Positions 30,779-40,053 of a DNA stretch of 64,000 nucleotides are shown here, in pieces (the stretch's first letter is position 1; every line of letters begins with the position of its first letter). Made by a program: the position numbers and the translations under genes. The stretch spans positions 1,426,001 to 1,490,000 of the forward strand of contig OZ251238.1 of NCBI GenBank assembly GCA_965240325.2, in the 5' to 3' direction. The notes below the pieces were generated by a model. It saw nothing but the letters and a program-made list of their open reading frames with translations. It made no database searches and was not told where the DNA came from. The stretch is from Rebecca billardiae RCC1528. Its lineage: Eukaryota; Haptophyta.

Positions 30779-31976
30779 AACCGGCCCTGCGCGCCGGATT
30801 TCGATGGGCGCGGCCTGCTCAATGCGCTGCCGACACCGACGACCGACGTGAGTTATTTTCACGGATCCGGCGCGTCTCGGACTCGGTCACTGCGTCAATG
30901 ACGATGAGGGCCACGCAGCCGAGACGCGTATGACATCAATACATACGTCGTCATATATCTACTAGCGGTAGCGTATACTGCGACGAACAATCGCGACGCC
31001 TGCGCTCTCACGTGCGCTATATATATAGCTGCATGCGCGCGTATAATAGACGCGCTAGACTCGGCCGATCGCCCAGATGCGCGCGCGTACTGCGTCTAGC
31101 TAAGCGCCGATTCGGACTGATCGTCCGGTCATCATCAGCAAGTCGGCAGGCTTAGGCTAACCTTAGGGCTTACTGGGCTTAGGCAGCGCGAACGGTAGTG
31201 ACTAGTGTGACTCGGACTCTGACTGAGTGACCGTCGTGGGCGTGATATGGCCTAGCAGTAGCTATCAGCCAGGCTCAGGCTGAGTGTACTACTGCGGACG
31301 CAGAGTGGACGACTCATCATGCCGGACAATTATATATGCGCTGTTGGCGTTGCTGTCGTGACGATAGACTGGGCGCGCGTCCGCCCGACGCCAGCAGGGC
31401 TCATCAGTCGATCATCGCGATCATCCGCCACTCATCCGACCGGATCATATCCGAGTCGATCATCGTCATTGCGGCGGGCCCGAGCGGCCGAGCAGCACGG
31501 CAGCGTAGGTAGGGAGTGGCAGCAGGCACGGCGCAGCCGCAGCCGACTGCCGAGCCGCCGGGCGCCGGGCGGGCACTGCATCATGCTATAGTTTGCTACT
31601 GCTACTACTAGCCAGCGCTACAGCATTGAGCAGTCGGATGTCATCAGCAGCATTATAATATATATATATAACTATATATATATATTAATATGCTCGATGA
31701 TGACGCCGATGACCGTCGTACTGTATAGCTCTTCCGTCTTCGGCGGCGCGGCGCGGCTGACTTCATTCTTCAACTTGCTACTGACGAGGAAGTTTGCAGC
31801 GTGAGCATAACGCGGGCTCCATCCGCGCCAGCGACCGCGTCTCAGCACGCGCACGGTCCGAGCAGCCCCGCGGCACGCCGCCGGCGCCGGCAGCAGCACA
31901 GTGCGGCTTCCGCCGCGCCGCGCCGCGCGCGCGGATGCAAGCGGCAGAGCGCGGGCGGCTGCGCCGCTGAGCCCGG
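30779..31976. other. Intergenic, low-GC, no gene
   Basis: About 1.2 kb of CATCATC/TGATGA-rich spacer with short TATA tracts (31018-31030, 31656-31690). No gene is supported. Confidence 0.45.
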
Positions 31977-31979
31977 CGC

Positions 31980-33040
31980 TGCCCTCAGCCCGCGGGGTCC
32001 GGTGCCGCCCTGTCCAGTCCTGTGGACATCGCCGTGTTTGCGAAGCGGCAGCCGGCCGCGTCGATCGGGCGCACGTGGAGCTGCAGCGCGTGGCCGTGGC
32101 GGCGGACGCGCGCGCCGCGCCGCTGCTGCGCGCGCTCAAGCTGTGGGCGCGCCGCCGCCGGCTGAGCGACGCGTCGCGGGGCAATCTCGGCTCGATCTCG
32201 CACGGCGTGATCGCTATCTCGTTCCTGCGGAGCGGCGGCGGGAGCGGCGCGGCGGGGTCCGGGCACGCGGCTGTGCTGCTCGGCTTCTTCGAGTGGGCGC
32301 TGCTCCGCCTCGCCCTCCCCACGCCCGCGCACGACGGCGGCGGCGCCGGCAGCGGCCCGGCGCCGGCGCGGCGCCGGCGGCAGCGGTGCGCCAGGGCCGC
32401 GAGCTTATGCGTGCACGCGCCGCCGGCGCGCGTCGCCGACGCCGACGCGTCGGTGCTGGCGGCCCCGCCGGGCACGCCGTCTGACTCGGCGCTGCGCCCA
32501 CCGCCGCACGTCGCCGACCCCGCCGCGGGCGGCGGCGCGCGCAATCTCGCCGAGGGAGATGGCCGCGATCTCGCGCCCAATCTCGCGCGCTCGCTCACGC
32601 CGCAGCGCTGGGCGGCGCTTGCCCAGGAGTGGTGGCGCGCGCGCGCGCTGCTGCGCGGCGCGCTGGGCGGCGGCGGCGGCGGTGGCGTGGATGAGGAGGG
32701 CGTACGTGTCGGTGCCGTGGGCGCGAGGGCTGGTTCGAGAGCGTGCTCTGCGCACCCGCCACGCCGCGCGTCCGACCGCCGCGCGCCAAGCCGCGCCGCC
32801 GGCCCGCCAAGCCGCGCCGCCACACGCCCGGCCGGGGGCCCCTCCCCGCAGCAGCGGCGGCGACGGCAGCCGCGGCAGGCTTCGACGGCGATGGCGGCGC
32901 CAAGCGACGCAGGAGACGGTGGTGACGCGTGCCTCCCTCGCCGACGAGGACGAGGGCCAGCGCGCGCGCCCTCTGCGCACGCGGGCGGCACTGTGGACGC
33001 TCCAGCGGCCCGTGCGCGCCGCCGCGCGTCGCGCGGCTGA
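31980..33040 (+). pseudogene. Truncated non-canonical poly(A) polymerase / TUTase-like gene
   Basis: Enzymes of this family add nucleotides to RNA 3' ends. Only the part after the catalytic centre is visible: VDIAVF near 32026-32043 (position of the third catalytic Asp) lies in one frame. The central-domain sequence PLLRALKLWARRRRLSDASR, then GNLGSISHGVIAISFL, AVLLGFFEWALLRL and NLARSLTPQRWAALAQEWW, matching the PAP-associated helix, lies in another. The two frames must be joined across about 32030-32075, so there is a frameshift or an unseen intron. No GS motif or DxD pair is found upstream, where the sequence becomes AT-rich spacer. I read it as a 5'-truncated relic, although a gene with distant upstream exons is possible. 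Confidence 0.45.
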
Positions 33041-33500
33041 GGGCGGCGCGCTTATGCCAGGCGTGCCGCAACGGAGCAGCAGCCGGCACCTGGCCCGCGG
33101 CAAGGCGCAGCGGCGCCTCTTGCGCTCGGTGGCTGCGCGAGGACGTGCGCGCGGCCGCTGCGCAGCGCCTGCGCGGTGCAAAGCCGCCTCGTCGCTGCGC
33201 GCTCACACGGGAGTCAGCAACGCGACCCGTGAGACGGTGGCGCCAGCGTATTCGCCCGTGCCGATATGTACATCACACAGTAGCCGACTCCGACGCGCAA
33301 GCTGCCGCGTGGCGGTGATGGTGATCACCGCCCTTGCTCCCGAGCATACTGTAGGGGCAGACAGACGGACGTCTGCCATCGCAGTGGCGACGTTTGGAGC
33401 GCTTCGTCAGTCGAACGGCGCGGACGCCGGACGGCGCGATTTCTGCTGCGAATCGCTTCATCAATTTCGAGCTGCGTATCATTCTTCTGGCGCCGCACGC

Positions 33501-35123
33501 ATGGCCCACGGCACCTCGCGCGTCTCGGCTGCACGCGCGGCCCCGCTGCTCGTGCTCGCGCTCGCGTGCGTGCCCGCGCCGCTCCTCGCCCTGCCGCTCG
33601 GCGATGTGGCGGCTGCGCGCTCGGCGCACACGCGTCACGCGCGAGCGCGCGCCCTGCTCGCAGCGGCCGCGGCTGACGAGCTGCACGACGGCACGGCCGC
33701 GGCGGCGTGCGATGGCGGCGCGTGCGAGACGAATGCGACGGCCGCCTCCACGCCCCAGGACGAGGCGAATGCATCTAACAACAACACCGAGCACGCGGCC
33801 GCGCCTGCCATGCCGCCGCTGCCCAATGGCACGGCGCGCGAGCCGAGCGCCCCCGCGGCTGCAGACGAGACGCTGCCGACGGAGGGCGATGCGGGCGAGC
33901 CCGAGGCGCACGACGAGCGGCTGGAGACGGCGCTGTGCCTCCAGCGCATCGGCCGCGAGGACAAGCACTTCCTCCGCTCGCCAGAGACGGTGCTCGAGAA
34001 GCTCGGCCTTGCGGCGGTGGTGCTCCTGGCCGCGGCGGGCGCGGCGTTCATGGGGGCCCTGGTGGCCAGGGCGCATCGCGGCGGCGGCTGGGCGCATTCC
34101 AAGAAGGCGGCGTTGATGCTCGGCGGCGCCCTGCTCGCAACCACCGACGGCGTGACGGACGTGCTGCTCGCGACCGAGTGGTACCGCTGCAGCCACCACG
34201 GCTGGGCGGCGATCGCGCTCGGCTGCGTCGGGCTGAACACGCTGGCGGCGCTCGGCTTGGGCGCGTTGGGGGGCTTCATCATTGGCAGGGCCCCGAGCTG
34301 CAGCGAGCGCGCCGGCGCGGCCGTGACGAGCGTGCTGCAGCTCGGCGCCGTGCACGCGGCGGTGGTGCGCGTGTGGCGCGGCGAGCACGTCGACCCAAAG
34401 AAGGCAGAGCATGTGCTCCGCCTCAAGCAGTTGGAGGTGGTGCTCGAGGCGGCGCCGCAGGTGTTCGTGCAGGGGTACGTGCTGCTGTGGCTGGGCGCGG
34501 AGCGCGCGTCGGCGCTGTCGTGGGTCTCGCTCGCCGTCTCCGTCGCGGGCATGAGCCTCCTGCTCGGCGACGTCCACGCCGACGATATGCGCCGCGCTGA
34601 CTATCCCGGCGCGCGCGACAGCAGCGGGGGGGACGGCGGCGGCGCGGTGTGGGCGGCGCGCGCGCTCGGTCCGCTCGGCGTGGTGAGCCGCGCGCTGCCG
34701 ATCGCGCTGTTCGGCTGCGCTTTCGGCAACTGGCTGGCGCTGGCGCTGCTCGGCGCGTTCGCCGTGCTCGTCGCCCTCGCGCGCTTCGCGCTGAAGCGCG
34801 GGGTCGGGAGCGTGTGTGGGGCGTGGATCATGGCAGGTATCGCCTCCTTCCTCTACTACGCGGCCACGCCCCTTGTTATGCTGGAGGGCACCACCAGCGC
34901 GCGCGGCGAGGCGCGCATCGTCGCGTGGACGGCGGCGGTCGAGCTCGCGCTCGGCGCCGCCGCGCTCGGCGCGCCGTCGCCCTGGCGCGCCGCGCAGCCC
35001 ACCGGCTTGCTGGTGGGCGCCGCGTGTCTGCTTGGCGTGTGCTGGCTGGGCCGGCTGGGCGCAGCCGCCGTGCTGCTGCGCGCCAAGGCGGACAAGCAGA
35101 GCGAGGCGCTGGCGCTGCTCTGA
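33501..35123 (+). CDS. XK-related-like polytopic membrane protein, paralogue 2
   Basis: A 540-residue paralogue of the protein at 18645-20210. Start MAHGTSRVSAARAAPLLVLA is chosen because sequence similarity to paralogue 1 begins there; the frame is open far upstream without similarity. It has a signal peptide, a lumenal region with conserved CDGGACETNAT, then the shared stretch from EPEAHDERLETALCLQRIGR to the C-terminus with the XK-type hallmark LKQLEVVLEAAPQVFVQGYV. By eye about four residues in five match paralogue 1 in the membrane part, with more divergence in the lumenal loop and in the loops around GFIIGRAPSCSE. Both copies are intronless and in the same orientation, 13 kb apart. Confidence 0.65.
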   Translation: MAHGTSRVSAARAAPLLVLALACVPAPLLALPLGDVAAARSAHTRHARARALLAAAAADELHDGTAAAACDGGACETNATAASTPQDEANASNNNTEHAAAPAMPPLPNGTAREPSAPAAADETLPTEGDAGEPEAHDERLETALCLQRIGREDKHFLRSPETVLEKLGLAAVVLLAAAGAAFMGALVARAHRGGGWAHSKKAALMLGGALLATTDGVTDVLLATEWYRCSHHGWAAIALGCVGLNTLAALGLGALGGFIIGRAPSCSERAGAAVTSVLQLGAVHAAVVRVWRGEHVDPKKAEHVLRLKQLEVVLEAAPQVFVQGYVLLWLGAERASALSWVSLAVSVAGMSLLLGDVHADDMRRADYPGARDSSGGDGGGAVWAARALGPLGVVSRALPIALFGCAFGNWLALALLGAFAVLVALARFALKRGVGSVCGAWIMAGIASFLYYAATPLVMLEGTTSARGEARIVAWTAAVELALGAAALGAPSPWRAAQPTGLLVGAACLLGVCWLGRLGAAAVLLRAKADKQSEALALL

Positions 35124-36179
35124 GCGTGCGCGCACATGCATCATCGTCAGACGATAGATCGATAGACGATCGAGAGCAGAGGGATCGAGATCATCAGGTC
35201 ATATGAGATCAATGTCGTAGCAGTTAGTCGTCGCGCGTAGCAGTATATCTAGATTCTAGACCTAATGTAACTAGCGTATTAATAAATTTAATCAGTATAT
35301 ATATAACACAGTGCAGGATTGGAATTTTCCGTGACGCTTCGGACGGTCCGCAGCTCGAGTCAGCGAATCCGGTCTCGGCCGGACAGTGGAACTCGGGTGG
35401 AAGCCGCGACTTCGCGGCGGACGGAGCCTCAAACGAGCGGTGCCTCGGCTCGCGGCGCGATCTACTCGGCGAAGACCGACGAGGCTGCTCGCGGGCCCGA
35501 CTATGCGTCGACGCGGGCTGGGGTCGTCTTCCGCGTGGCGCTGGGCAAGTTCCTCGCCGCCCTGACGGGTGCTCTCCTTTCGCCCTCACGGCGCGCGCGG
35601 TGCGTTTCGCGAGCTTCTTGCATGCGCCGCCCGCGGTTGCGCCCGAGCCTGATGCTTCAGTCGACACGGCAGGTGGCTCGCGCAGGGTGGGATTGTGTGC
35701 GGGTGCCGCTGGCGGTGCGTCTCACCCTCCTGAAATTGTGTGGGAGGCTGTGACATTGCACGCGTACACCCCGCCACGCCCGCGGCCCGCCCGCGCAAAC
35801 GCCGCGCCGCGCAGTTGTCTTTGACCTCGAGCGAGCCTGAGGCGTGGAGGCGACCGACGGCGGGGTGCGACTTGCCCACCGACCCGAGCCGCATCACCCA
35901 GCGCAGCCTCGCCCGCGACGACGCTTCGCCTGGCTGCCACTGCTCAGCCGCGTGCAAGGCGGGCTGGGCGACGTCTTCATGCCGAGCGCGGCTGCAGCGC
36001 AGCACGCGAGAGGCTGGAGCGCCATGACGCGGATGGCGGAGCGGGCTTTGGGCTGGCTGGCATGAGCCGCCAGGCTGTACCGTCCGCGCAGATCGCGCTC
36101 GGCCCGGCCGCAGCCCTCCTGAGCGCGCGCCTCAGAGCTGAGACTGATCACGTGCACGCGCACAAGCCACACTGCCGTG

Positions 36180-36960
36180 GCTGTGTCGAGCAGCTGCGTG
36201 TGCTCGAGGCGCGGCGCTCGCACGGGCCACGCGGGCGCAGCGGGTGCGCGCAGCTGGCGCACGCAGTGCCACGTCCTGCCGCGCCAGTTTGGCGGCCGTC
36301 CGCCCCCCCGAGCTCGAGTTCTGCGCGCTTTGCGACCGCGCGGCCGGCCGCGCCCATCTTCATGCTTGGGCACGCCAGCATGGCCGCCGCCGGGCCTGCT
36401 GCGCGCGCCGAAGCTGGAGGGCGGAGGAGGGCGCTGGGCTGCTCCTACGGCGTGCTGCAGCCCGGGCAGGCTTTTCCGCGGCGCGGCGAGGCCGTCGCGC
36501 CTGCTCGCCGCCGTCGAGTCGCCCGTGCTGAGTGACCGTCGGCCGCATGTGCTCGGCGGCACCGCAGGCAGGCGTCCCATACCAGTGTGCTCGAGCCGCT
36601 GCGCGCACCCAAGGCGAGCTGCTCGAGCGGGCTAGGTGGGCCCACGGAGTGCGCGCAGCTGGCGCACGCAGCCCCGCGTCATGGGGTGTCGGTTTGACGG
36701 TCGCCAGCCCCCGTGGGCTCGAGCTCTGTGCGCTTCACCACGGAGGTGCCGACGGCGCCCCGCGGCGCGCAACGGCGTGGCAGCATGGCCGCCGCCGGCG
36801 CCGCCGCACATGCCGCCGCTTACGGGCAGTCGAGAGCTTGGGGCAGCACCTACGGCATGCTGCAGCTCGGGCGGGCTCTGCCAGCCTGCTGTGGCGTGAT
36901 CGCGCATTTTCCAGACCGTCGACTCGCCCGCGCTGCATATTTGTTTGCTGCGCGTGCTCG
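36180..36960. repeat. Diverged 405-bp tandem duplication
   Basis: Three anchors repeat at exactly 405 bp: CAGCTGGCGCACGCAG (36251 and 36656), CAGCATGGCCGCCGCC (36376 and 36781) and TACGGC-TGCTGCAG (36446 and 36851). Between the anchors the copies are strongly diverged. 405 is a multiple of three, but no conserved reading frame could be shown. Confidence 0.75.
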
Positions 36961-38018
36961 ACGGCGCCGCTGCTGCCGCTACGGCCGCGCGTTGCTGCGT
37001 CGCGAGCGAGCCCGATGCGAGCTGAACGGCGGCGTGCTCATCGCTGCTGGCGCAGATGGGCGCGTCATGGTGGCCACGCACGATGCTGAGTGCTCGCGCG
37101 TGCCAGACGAGGCGCGTGCTCGCGCTGTGGCTCAATGTCCGGCAGTGCGCGTGGCAGGCCGCAGCTGCTCGACCACAGAACCAGCGGGCAGTGATCGGGC
37201 TGCGCGCGCGCAGCTGATGGCGGCGAACGAGCGAGCCCGCACCGCCGCGCAAGGGCTGGGCGACTGGCGCCGAGGTGGCGCGCACGTCGTCCGCTGCCGT
37301 TGGCATCGCGGCGGACGCTTCAAGCTCGTTCGGCCGGCGTGTTTTCTCCGACGCCCACCTGCGAGCGCTGCCGGCACCGTGCTCGGGCGTCAGTATCGGT
37401 GGGCTCGAGCACGCGTGGTGAGGCGCTCGGAGCGGTCGACGGCTATGATCGGGCAGCGCACGGTGGGCGCAGGCCACGCGCACGCCAGCGCCCCGCGTGG
37501 CGTGGCTTCACGGGGCGCAGCCACCAGGAGACTGTGCTGCGACGAGCTCGGGCGCGCTCGGGCGCCGCTGCTCTGCATTTTCCCGAAAAATCGGTTTTCG
37601 TGCCCTCGACCGGCGGTATGCCGCCGGGGTGGCCGCAGCTGCGCTCGGAGCAGCGCGCACGGGCACCGCCGTGTGCGCCCGCCCGCTTTCGCCGCCGCCG
37701 AGCTCGAGCACAGCGCTGCGCGGGGCTGCGTAATGCCAACGGCGCATGATTTTTTGCCCGCGCCGAGCGCGCGTCGGCGCGCGCAGCGCGCTCAGGTGTG
37801 GCCTGCTACCAAGGTCTGTGCCACGATTCGACGCGCCTATGGTGCGCCGAATTTAGGCGCACCGCTTCAGAATTGTCCGATGATTCGACTAGTGGTGCGG
37901 ACAACTTAAAACGTCACCCTGAGCAGTTTTCCGGCACTGTGAAATTATTACTATAATAATAATACTATATACTCTATAGTATAGTCATCGCGCATATATT
38001 CAATCTGCTGCTGTAGGA

Positions 38019-38073
38019 TTATATATATATATATATATTATATATAATACATATATATATATATATTATATAT
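38019..38073. repeat. TATA-rich tract
   Basis: Alternating TA/AT stretch with small interruptions, partly self-complementary. Confidence 0.8.
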
Positions 38074-38221
38074 GATGATCCGAGCACGGGTGCATGACCT
38101 GCAGCAGCATGGAGTAGATGCGTTCATCCGAGTTCAACAGCAGCAGTCCGGGGCCCACGCGCCCACGGCGCCCACGCGCCTTGGGCATCTATCATAGCGC
38201 CTGGCAGTGGCAGGTCCGAGC

Positions 38222-39601
38222 CTACGGGATGCGCTCGCCGATCTCGCCCTCGCCGTCCCAGTCCTTGCCGACGCGCTCGCTCGCGAAGATGGGCAGCCGG
38301 TTGCGCATGTGCACGCGGTCGATCTCCCACAGCACGTCCACGGGCAGCCCGCGCCGCCCCTTGCCCGAGGCGCCGAACGCGCCGAGGTTCTGCTCGAGCT
38401 GCTCGGGGCTGGTGCAGCCGACGAGGCTCGAGGTGACGAGATCGCGATCTCGGCTCCAGCGGAGCGCGAGCTCGGCGAGCGGCATGCCGGCGCGCTTGGC
38501 GATGCGCGCGTACTCGCGCGTCGCCGCGCCCGCCGGCCCCGAGCGGTACCGGTACAGCGTGCGGCCCCAGCCGTACTCGTCCATCCGGCCACGCGGGCTG
38601 CCGAGCCTCCGCCGCGCCTCGGCCTCGTTGGCGTTGTCGACCGCCGCCGGCTCGTCGAGGTACTTGCCGGTGAGCATGCCGCCGGCGAGGACGTTGTACG
38701 CGAAGAAGCCGGCGTTGAGGTGGCGCGGCGACGACGCCTCGCTCACGCCGTTCTCCTCCGCCCGCCGGTCGAGCAGCGAGAAGTCGTTCTCCATCACCGA
38801 GGGTCCGGGCACGCCCAGCTGGCGCGCGGCCGCGGCGGTTAGGCAGAGCCCAACCGCGTTGTCGTTGCACATGCCGTACGCGCGGATCTTGCCCTGCTGC
38901 ACGAGGCCGCCCATCGTCCTGGCGAGCTCCTCGAACGACGCGCCGTTCTGGTACCACGGCATCCCCTCCATGTCGCGGTGGTACATCAGCGACTGCCCCC
39001 AGTTGGACTGGGGTGTGTACCGCGCCGGCCAGTGCAGCAAATACACGTCGAGATAGTTGGTCTGCAGCCGGCGCAGCGAGCCGTCGAGGTCGCGCACGAT
39101 GTTCTTGGGCGTGACGTTCGCGCCGCCGGTGATCTTCGACGCGAGCACCAGCTTCTCCCGCCGCCCTTTTCCCTTCGCCGCCCACCGCCCGATGATCTCT
39201 TCGGTCAGGCCCTCCGGCTTGCCCTCGCGGTCGTCGCTCGGGATCGGGTACTGCTCGGCGGTGTCGACGAGGTTGACGCCGGCGTCGACGGCGCGGTCGA
39301 GCATGGCGTGGCATAGCGCCTCGTCCGGCGCGTTGAAGTCGGTCGAGCCCCAGCGCTGCGTGCCCAGGCCCATCTCCGAGACGGCGATGTCGGTGCCGCC
39401 CAGCCGGCGCAGCCGCATGCCGCCCGACTCGCTCACGACCTCGTTGGTCCGGCGCGGCGCGGCGGCTGAGGCGCGGGAGGGCCAGGGGAGCCAGCTCCCG
39501 GCGAGCACGCTCGTCTGCACCGCCGCGCGCCGCGTGAGCGCCGGCTGCGCGCCGCGGGCCGCGGCCGTAATCAGCAGCGGGATGAACGCGGAAGCCGGCA
39601 T
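38222..39601 (-). CDS. Aldo-keto reductase with lumen-type plastid leader
   Basis: A 459-residue NADPH-dependent aldo-keto reductase of the Tas/plant AKR type. The catalytic tetrad is intact: Asp and Tyr in LVDTAEQYPIP, Lys in VLASKITGG, His in YLLHWPARYT. The cofactor end is SSLVGCTSPEQLEQNL. The N-terminus is bipartite: a hydrophobic signal-like stretch (SAFIPLLITAAARG), then a twin-arginine segment (LTRRAAVQTSVLAGSWLPWP) ending in ASAAA, which looks like a thylakoid-lumen Tat signal. I chose ATG at 39601 because it begins this leader; the frame stays open upstream to 39946. Physiological substrate unknown. A perfect 26-bp palindrome lies 77-102 bp upstream. Confidence 0.85.
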   Translation of the reverse strand: MPASAFIPLLITAAARGAQPALTRRAAVQTSVLAGSWLPWPSRASAAAPRRTNEVVSESGGMRLRRLGGTDIAVSEMGLGTQRWGSTDFNAPDEALCHAMLDRAVDAGVNLVDTAEQYPIPSDDREGKPEGLTEEIIGRWAAKGKGRREKLVLASKITGGANVTPKNIVRDLDGSLRRLQTNYLDVYLLHWPARYTPQSNWGQSLMYHRDMEGMPWYQNGASFEELARTMGGLVQQGKIRAYGMCNDNAVGLCLTAAAARQLGVPGPSVMENDFSLLDRRAEENGVSEASSPRHLNAGFFAYNVLAGGMLTGKYLDEPAAVDNANEAEARRRLGSPRGRMDEYGWGRTLYRYRSGPAGAATREYARIAKRAGMPLAELALRWSRDRDLVTSSLVGCTSPEQLEQNLGAFGASGKGRRGLPVDVLWEIDRVHMRNRLPIFASERVGKDWDGEGEIGERIP

Positions 39602-39677
39602 CGTCTCCGCTCGGCGCTCGCGTGCGACGCCCGCGCCAGCGGAAAAGCTAGCTGGGAAAATCGTAAATCTAGCAGCG

Positions 39678-39703
39678 ATTTTTCGTCGTCGACGACGAAA
39701 AAT
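39678..39703. promoter_or_regulatory. Perfect 26-bp palindrome upstream of the AKR gene
   Basis: ATTTTTCGTCGTC followed directly by its reverse complement GACGACGAAAAAT, with no spacer. It sits 77-102 bp before the AKR start codon and is the only such element in this spacer. It could bind a homodimeric regulator or form a hairpin in the 5' leader. Confidence 0.5.
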
Positions 39704-39925
39704 GTGCGGAACGATGGCGTCGCGACCGTTCAGCCAAGCCCAAGCCCAACAAGTCACCCGTCGCCCGCGCCGCGGGGCTCCCGCCCCGGTGCCACTGGCA
39801 ATGGCATCTGCCATGCGCAGCGGCGCTCGCACGGCGGCGGCCGCCTCCTCACAACACGACGAAGGAGGCTGGCCGCCGCCGCGCGCGCATGCCGGGGCGT
39901 CGCGAGCCATCAAGGCTCGCGAAAC

Positions 39926-39968
39926 GTCAGCGCGCACCGCGCCCAAAGGTGTGGCGGTGGCGCGTCAT
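39926..39968 (-). promoter_or_regulatory. Candidate SECIS-like stem-loop in the PDI-like 3' UTR
   Basis: About 85 nt after the stop codon, the minus strand reads ATGA, then CGCGCcACCGC, a 13-nt apical loop, GCGGTGCGCG, then cTGAC. This gives the 5' ATGA / 3' TGA pairing expected of a SECIS quartet and a ten-pair helix with one bulge. The apical loop (CACACCTTTGGGC) lacks the common AA, although CC-type loops are known. Folding was done by eye only. Confidence 0.4.
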
Positions 39969-40053
39969 TTCGGGGCCCCGCGGGGCGGGCGGCGGGCGGG
40001 TGGGCTTGGGGCGTGGCCGCGGCGCGCCGGCCATCAGGCGGGCCGCGGCGCGC

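Larger units (their letters stand above)
35124..38221. other. Gene-poor region with tandem duplication and AT tract
   Basis: 3.1 kb with no recognisable gene. Long overlapping open frames exist on both strands (e.g. 36713-37909 on plus), but they follow from GC-rich composition and show no domains. It contains a 405-bp duplication (36180-36960) and a TATA-rich tract at 38019-38073. Confidence 0.5.

Noticed and set aside
31672-32991. Minus-strand 439-codon frame
   Set aside because: Low-complexity Arg/Pro sequence, while the plus strand carries PAP/TUTase motifs.
32559-33500. N-terminal extension of the second XK-like protein
   Set aside because: No similarity to paralogue 1 before 33501 and a signal peptide begins at the ATG there.
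36713-37909. 398-codon plus-strand frame in the duplicated region
   Set aside because: No domain, no splice context and competing frames on both strands; treated as non-coding.
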